From contig CALUYW010000005.1 of the NCBI GenBank assembly GCA_944325105.1, positions 1 through 64,000 on the forward strand: a stretch of DNA of 64,000 nt, given 5' to 3'. The notes beneath the pieces are model-generated. The model saw only the letters and a program-made list of their open reading frames with translations, was not told the origin of the DNA and ran no database searches. Of the stretch, positions 60,993 through 64,000 are shown in pieces; within the stretch, counting starts at the first letter, position 1, and every line of letters starts with the position of its first letter. Source of the stretch: Candidatus Gastranaerophilales bacterium (GTDB lineage: Bacteria; Cyanobacteriota; Vampirovibrionia; Gastranaerophilales; Gastranaerophilaceae). Position numbers and translations under genes: made by a program.

Positions 60993-61696
60993 TGAGTATG
61001 AATTCTCCTGATTACCTTACTTACAAAAAAAGTAAAATTAATCCTCAAATTGAAAAGCAAAAGCGTCTTTCAAGATTGAAGGTTGCACTGTGGATTTTTA
61101 TCATAACTTTTTCAATTATTTTTGCGGTTGTAGTGCAAGTTGTAAGAAAGTACTCGGCAAGGATAGATATTGAGTATGGCAGAAATGCTGATGTTATTGG
61201 CGGAAGTGAGTCTGTTCTTTCCGAAGGTTTTGGTTCGGATGCAAAGAAGTTAATTGATAAGCGTTTAAAACTTATTCAACTTGAAGAAAATGCGCCGAGC
61301 GAGGCAAAGATAATTTCTGATGAAAAAGAGAACAATGAAGTAATTGACCTTGAACAGTTTGCTAAAATTAAGGACTCGGGTAATATTGAGGATGATGAGA
61401 TTAATATAAAAATCGAAAACGCTTCATCTCATAAAACCGCAGAACAAAAACAGCCACAAGATAATAATGTTGCAGTTTATTCAAAAGTGTTAATTGGTAA
61501 GTATTCTACTTTTGAAGATGCAAGAGCGGCACAGGATTCGGTGAGAGAATATAACCAAGGCACAACGCCTTTTATAAGAAAAGTCGGTGACATCTATGCT
61601 CTTCAAGTCGGTTCTTATCAGGATTTAACAACGGCAAAGCAGATAGCTTCAAAATTCAGAGCTCAGAATTTTGATGTTTGGATTTATCAGCAGTAA
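60992..61696 (+). CDS. SPOR-domain single-pass membrane protein
   Basis: A 234-residue protein with a short basic cytoplasmic end (about 1-32), one transmembrane helix (about 33-53, VALWIFIITFSIIFAVVVQV), an acidic disordered linker and a C-terminal SPOR domain (about 160-234: VLIGKYSTFEDARAAQDSV, IYALQVGSYQDLTTAKQIASKF, VWIYQ). SPOR domains bind denuded glycan strands at division sites, so a septal role is likely. It is coupled to the DUF366 gene by TAATG. Confidence 0.88.
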   Translation: MSMNSPDYLTYKKSKINPQIEKQKRLSRLKVALWIFIITFSIIFAVVVQVVRKYSARIDIEYGRNADVIGGSESVLSEGFGSDAKKLIDKRLKLIQLEENAPSEAKIISDEKENNEVIDLEQFAKIKDSGNIEDDEINIKIENASSHKTAEQKQPQDNNVAVYSKVLIGKYSTFEDARAAQDSVREYNQGTTPFIRKVGDIYALQVGSYQDLTTAKQIASKFRAQNFDVWIYQQ

Positions 61697-61786
61697 CTAA
61701 AAACTGGCTTAACATTTCTATACTTGATTTTCTGAATTTTTATTTTATCATTAGTGTAAGATAATATCACTTGAAAGGATGTAGAA

Positions 61787-61978
61787 ATGTCAATTGTTTG
61801 CGAAATATGCGGAAAAAAATCTATCAAAGCAGCAAAAATTTCTTTCTCTCATAAACAACATGTACACAGACAGCTTCCTAATCTTCATACGGTAAAAGCT
61901 GAAGTTAACGGTGTTGTTAAGAGAGTACGCGCTTGCTCATCTTGTATCAGAGCAGGAAAAGTTAAAAAAGCTATATAG
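61787..61978 (+). CDS. rpmB: 50S ribosomal protein L28
   Basis: A 63-residue ribosomal protein. It begins MSIVCEICGKKS and ends CSSCIRAGKVKKAI, carrying the two CxxC pairs of the zinc-binding form, with the core KQHVHRQLPNLHTV between. GAAAGGATG precedes the ATG. It has its own terminator and probably its own promoter in the 90-base spacer upstream. Confidence 0.96.
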   Translation: MSIVCEICGKKSIKAAKISFSHKQHVHRQLPNLHTVKAEVNGVVKRVRACSSCIRAGKVKKAI

Positions 61979-61992
61979 GATTTTAAATGTTG

Positions 61993-62024
61993 CAAAAAGA
62001 CCTTTCTTTGGAGGGGTCTTTTTG
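61993..62024 (+). terminator. rpmB terminator
   Basis: CAAAAAGACC (61993-62002) pairs with GGTCTTTTTG (62015-62024), followed by TTTT. It lies 15 bases after the rpmB stop. Confidence 0.8.
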
Positions 62025-62080
62025 TTTTGGCAATTTTTTTATTAAAAATGTTTTTATTAAGACATAACAAGGAGAGAGTT

Positions 62081-62440
62081 ATGTCTGAAAATGCTATTAA
62101 TTTCAGTTCACCATATTACGAAAAAGGCTTTTGGTTTGAGCCAAAAAGGATTGAGCCCGAGGATGCTGACATATGGGGCAATAGGGGATTTTTAAAGAAA
62201 TATTGGGGCGAGGGCAGCTCGTCTTCGATTGATCTGTCGGGAGATTCTCTTTATCGTTTTGATAATTATTATTCGGCTGACTACGGCGGATATGAACAAA
62301 AAGCGGCGCAAGACGGATTTAGCTACGATAATGTATTTAACTCCTTTAGGGAAAAAATTGATAAGATAGGCGAGCAAAATTCTTCCTCATCTAGTGCAAC
62401 GCCTAATTACTACGGGTATTTTGACGCGTATTTTAATTAG
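62081..62440 (+). CDS. Small Ser/Tyr/Gly-rich acidic protein, function unknown
   Basis: A 119-residue protein starting MSENAINFSSPYYEKGFWFEP. The ATG at 62081 has AAGGAGAGAG directly upstream, which decides it over a longer start inside the terminator. The sequence is rich in Tyr, Ser, Asp and Gly (DNYYSADYGGYE; SSSSSATPNYYGYFDAYFN), suggesting disorder. It has no membrane segment or cysteine. It converges on rex with an eight-base overlap. The composition recalls the small protein at 9020, but I see no shared motif. Confidence 0.6.
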   Translation: MSENAINFSSPYYEKGFWFEPKRIEPEDADIWGNRGFLKKYWGEGSSSSIDLSGDSLYRFDNYYSADYGGYEQKAAQDGFSYDNVFNSFREKIDKIGEQNSSSSSATPNYYGYFDAYFN

Positions 62441-63053
62441 AAATTTTATATGAAAAATGCAAAAAGTTACCCATCAAATTTTCGTTCCAGACTTCAATGT
62501 CATCAGGAACTCTAAGCACTGACGGGGAAAAATTCCATATATATTTAATATTTGAATCAACAAGAAAATCAACGGTTGACTGAGCTACGGTTCTGGGTAC
62601 TGTTAAAAGTACCATTTGAACGCCCATTTTTTTGGCTAACTCAGGGAGTTTTGAGATATGAAAAACTTCTTTTTTGTTAATGGTAACACCTACTTTTAGA
62701 GGGTCGTTATCAAACAGCGCAAGGACATTTAATCCGTAGTTTAGGAAATTATCATATTTTGCAAGTGCAAGCCCTAGGTTACCTGCGCCCACTATAAAGG
62801 CGTTTTTTGGGTGTGCAAAACCAAGTGTCTTTTCGATTGATTTTTTTAAGTCACTAACAATATAGCCGACACGAGATTTGCCGCTGTTTTCCAAAAGCGA
62901 GATGTCTTTTCTTACCTGAGAGTCATCAATTTTTAGCAAGTTAGCGATTTGAACAGAGGTGATTGTTTCAATTCCCGAAGTTATAAAATCGCTTAAAATG
63001 CAGTGATACAGTGTAAGACGATTTATTGTTTTGTCTGAAATTTTTTCTTTCAT
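62433..63053 (-). CDS. rex: Redox-sensing transcriptional repressor Rex
   Basis: DNA-binding sensor of the NADH/NAD+ ratio. The 206 residues comprise an N-terminal winged helix (about 1-80: ITSVQIANLLKIDDSQVRKDISLLENSGKS, slightly divergent from the usual RKDL.YFG) and a Rossmann domain with IVGAGNLGLALAKY (about 90), FDNDPLKVG, and TVPRTVAQ. It lies just downstream of adhE, a classic Rex target for fermentative metabolism. An adhE terminator stands between them. I found no confident Rex operator in the window; the adhE promoter lies beyond its right edge. Confidence 0.93.
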   Translation of the reverse strand: MKEKISDKTINRLTLYHCILSDFITSGIETITSVQIANLLKIDDSQVRKDISLLENSGKSRVGYIVSDLKKSIEKTLGFAHPKNAFIVGAGNLGLALAKYDNFLNYGLNVLALFDNDPLKVGVTINKKEVFHISKLPELAKKMGVQMVLLTVPRTVAQSTVDFLVDSNIKYIWNFSPSVLRVPDDIEVWNENLMGNFLHFSYKISN

Positions 63054-63064
63054 TGTCTTAAAAA

Positions 63065-63093
63065 ATGCCGGATAGTAAGAAACTATCCGGCAT
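63065..63093. terminator. adhE terminator
   Basis: ATGCCGGATAGT (63065-63076) pairs with ACTATCCGGCAT (63082-63093) around a five-base loop. On the minus strand six T follow, so it ends the adhE transcript before rex. Confidence 0.88.
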
Positions 63094-63104
63094 GGGTTGT
63101 TTAT

Positions 63105-64000
63105 CTAAACTTCACCGTTGTAGGCTTTGATGTACATTTCTCTAATTTCTTTCATTAGAGGATATGCAGGGTTTGCGCCTGTGCATTGGTCGTCAAATGC
63201 AAGTTCTACAAGGTTGTCTAATTTGGCGTAGAATTCTTCTTCGCTAACACCCATATCTCTTATAGAAAGCGGTATTTCAAGCTCTTTCTTAAGATTTGTG
63301 ATAGCGCTTATTAACAATTCTACTTTTTCGTCATCAGAGTTTCCACCCAATCCTAAGTTGTCAGCAACTTGAGCATATTTTGCTTTTGCGTTAGGGAACT
63401 TGTATTGAGGGAATGCTGCTTGTTTTCTTGGGCAATCGTTTGAGTTGAAACGAATTACTTGGTTTAAAAGCATAGCGTTTGCAATACCATGAGGAATGTT
63501 GAACGCTGCACCAAGTTTGTGAGCCATTGAGTGGCAAACACCCAAGAATGCGTTAGCAAAAGCCATGCCTGCAAGAGCTGAAGCGTAGTGGATTTTTTCT
63601 CTTGCAATCGGGTCGTCTTTGCCGAATTTGTAAGAACGCGGTAAGTATCTGAAGATTAACTTAGCAGCTTCAAGAGCAGGTGAGTTAGTAAAGTTAGTTG
63701 CCATTGAGCTTGCGTAAGCTTCAAGTGCGTGGCTTAGTGCGTCAATACCTGATGCTGCACAAAGTCCTTTAGGCATAGAATCAACGAAGTTAGGGTCGAT
63801 AATTGCCATTTCGGGAGTTAGGGCGTAGTCAGCAAGAGGATATTTGATGTGAGTTTTATCATCAGTAATAACCGCAAACGGTGTTACTTCTGAACCTGTA
63901 CCTGATGTTGTAGGAATAGCAACCATTGTAGCTTTTTTACCAAGAGCAGGAAGGTCACAGATTCTCTTTCTGATGTCCATAAATCTCATAGCAACATCTT
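63105..64000 (-). CDS. adhE: Bifunctional acetaldehyde/alcohol dehydrogenase, C-terminal part (partial)
   Basis: The iron-dependent alcohol dehydrogenase half of AdhE, which reduces acetyl-CoA to ethanol to regenerate NAD+ in fermentation. The reading stays open to the right edge (DVAMRFMDIRKR at the border), so the 5' part, presumably with the aldehyde dehydrogenase domain, lies outside. Signatures are IPTTSGTGSEVTPFAVI, YALTPEMAIIDP, SGIDALSHALEAY, the metal-binding HSMAHKLGAAFNIPHG and FDDQCTGANPAYPL. The sequence follows AdhE closely rather than a standalone Fe-ADH. Rex next door suggests redox control. Confidence 0.93.
   Translation of the reverse strand, partial: DVAMRFMDIRKRICDLPALGKKATMVAIPTTSGTGSEVTPFAVITDDKTHIKYPLADYALTPEMAIIDPNFVDSMPKGLCAASGIDALSHALEAYASSMATNFTNSPALEAAKLIFRYLPRSYKFGKDDPIAREKIHYASALAGMAFANAFLGVCHSMAHKLGAAFNIPHGIANAMLLNQVIRFNSNDCPRKQAAFPQYKFPNAKAKYAQVADNLGLGGNSDDEKVELLISAITNLKKELEIPLSIRDMGVSEEEFYAKLDNLVELAFDDQCTGANPAYPLMKEIREMYIKAYNGEV

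Noticed and set aside
1..64000. tRNA genes, CRISPR arrays, insertion sequences, prophage
   Set aside because: I looked for T-loop signatures, regularly spaced repeats, transposase motifs and terminal repeats and found none that stand up.

Overview
The window is AT-rich, gene-dense bacterial chromosome with short spacers and many overlapping start/stop codons. I infer a non-photosynthetic relative of the Cyanobacteria (Melainabacteria/Vampirovibrionia, probably the anaerobic gut order Gastranaerophilales). The reasons are an LdpA homologue (otherwise a cyanobacterial protein), a Tic20-like membrane protein, double-membrane machinery (a secretin with its ATPase and platform protein), fermentative AdhE beside Rex, and several lineage-type unknown proteins carrying a short F-K-G motif. 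The taxonomy is inference from gene content; no rRNA lies in the window.

Layout. 1-4.2 kb: the 3' part of an unassigned structured RNA with a terminator, then a leftward run ruvC, membrane protein, mtnA, glmS. 4.2-9.3 kb: a GH35 beta-galactosidase with a frameshifted C-terminus, a small unknown gene, two tiny ORFs (one a complete promoter-ORF-terminator unit), and an F-K-G membrane protein. 9.4-16.1 kb: rny-ymdB-PHP phosphoesterase, an F-K-G protein, a DUF262-like helical protein and obgE. 16.2-23.0 kb: a gspC-D-E-F-like operon of type II secretion/type IV pilus machinery. 23.1-32.3 kb: tpiA, metX-metW, a degenerate HD-GYP protein, two tandem APC permeases, glyQ and a DAHP synthase. 32.3-35.2 kb: two F-K-G-type membrane proteins and a GshB-like ATP-grasp enzyme. 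35.2-44.4 kb: a long rightward series (small Cys protein, TPR, Tic20-like, FliO-like, NeuB, KdsC-like, TPR, lysC, LdpA, tilS, hpt). 44.4-46.2 kb: spmB, spmA and two related small proteins. 46.4-53.1 kb: a TPR protein converging on a leftward operon gmk-coaBC-nif3-aroC-aroK-aroB. 53.1-58.7 kb: LysM/EF-hand and EF-hand proteins, rpoD, dnaG, dgt. 58.8-64 kb: HEAT protein, queC, DUF366, SPOR protein, rpmB, a small unknown, rex and the 3' part of adhE.

Most genes are housekeeping: cell-wall precursor supply (glmS), shikimate pathway (DAHP synthase, aroB/K/C), aspartate/methionine metabolism (lysC, metXW, mtnA), queuosine (queC), coenzyme A (coaBC), replication and transcription (dnaG, rpoD). The parts most worth a second look are the signal-less F-K-G proteins, the small ORFs, evidence for AUU initiation in two membrane-targeted genes, recurrent leaderless promoters, a perfect palindrome over the metX promoter, and the unassigned RNA at the left edge. 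I saw no tRNA, rRNA, CRISPR array, insertion sequence or prophage.
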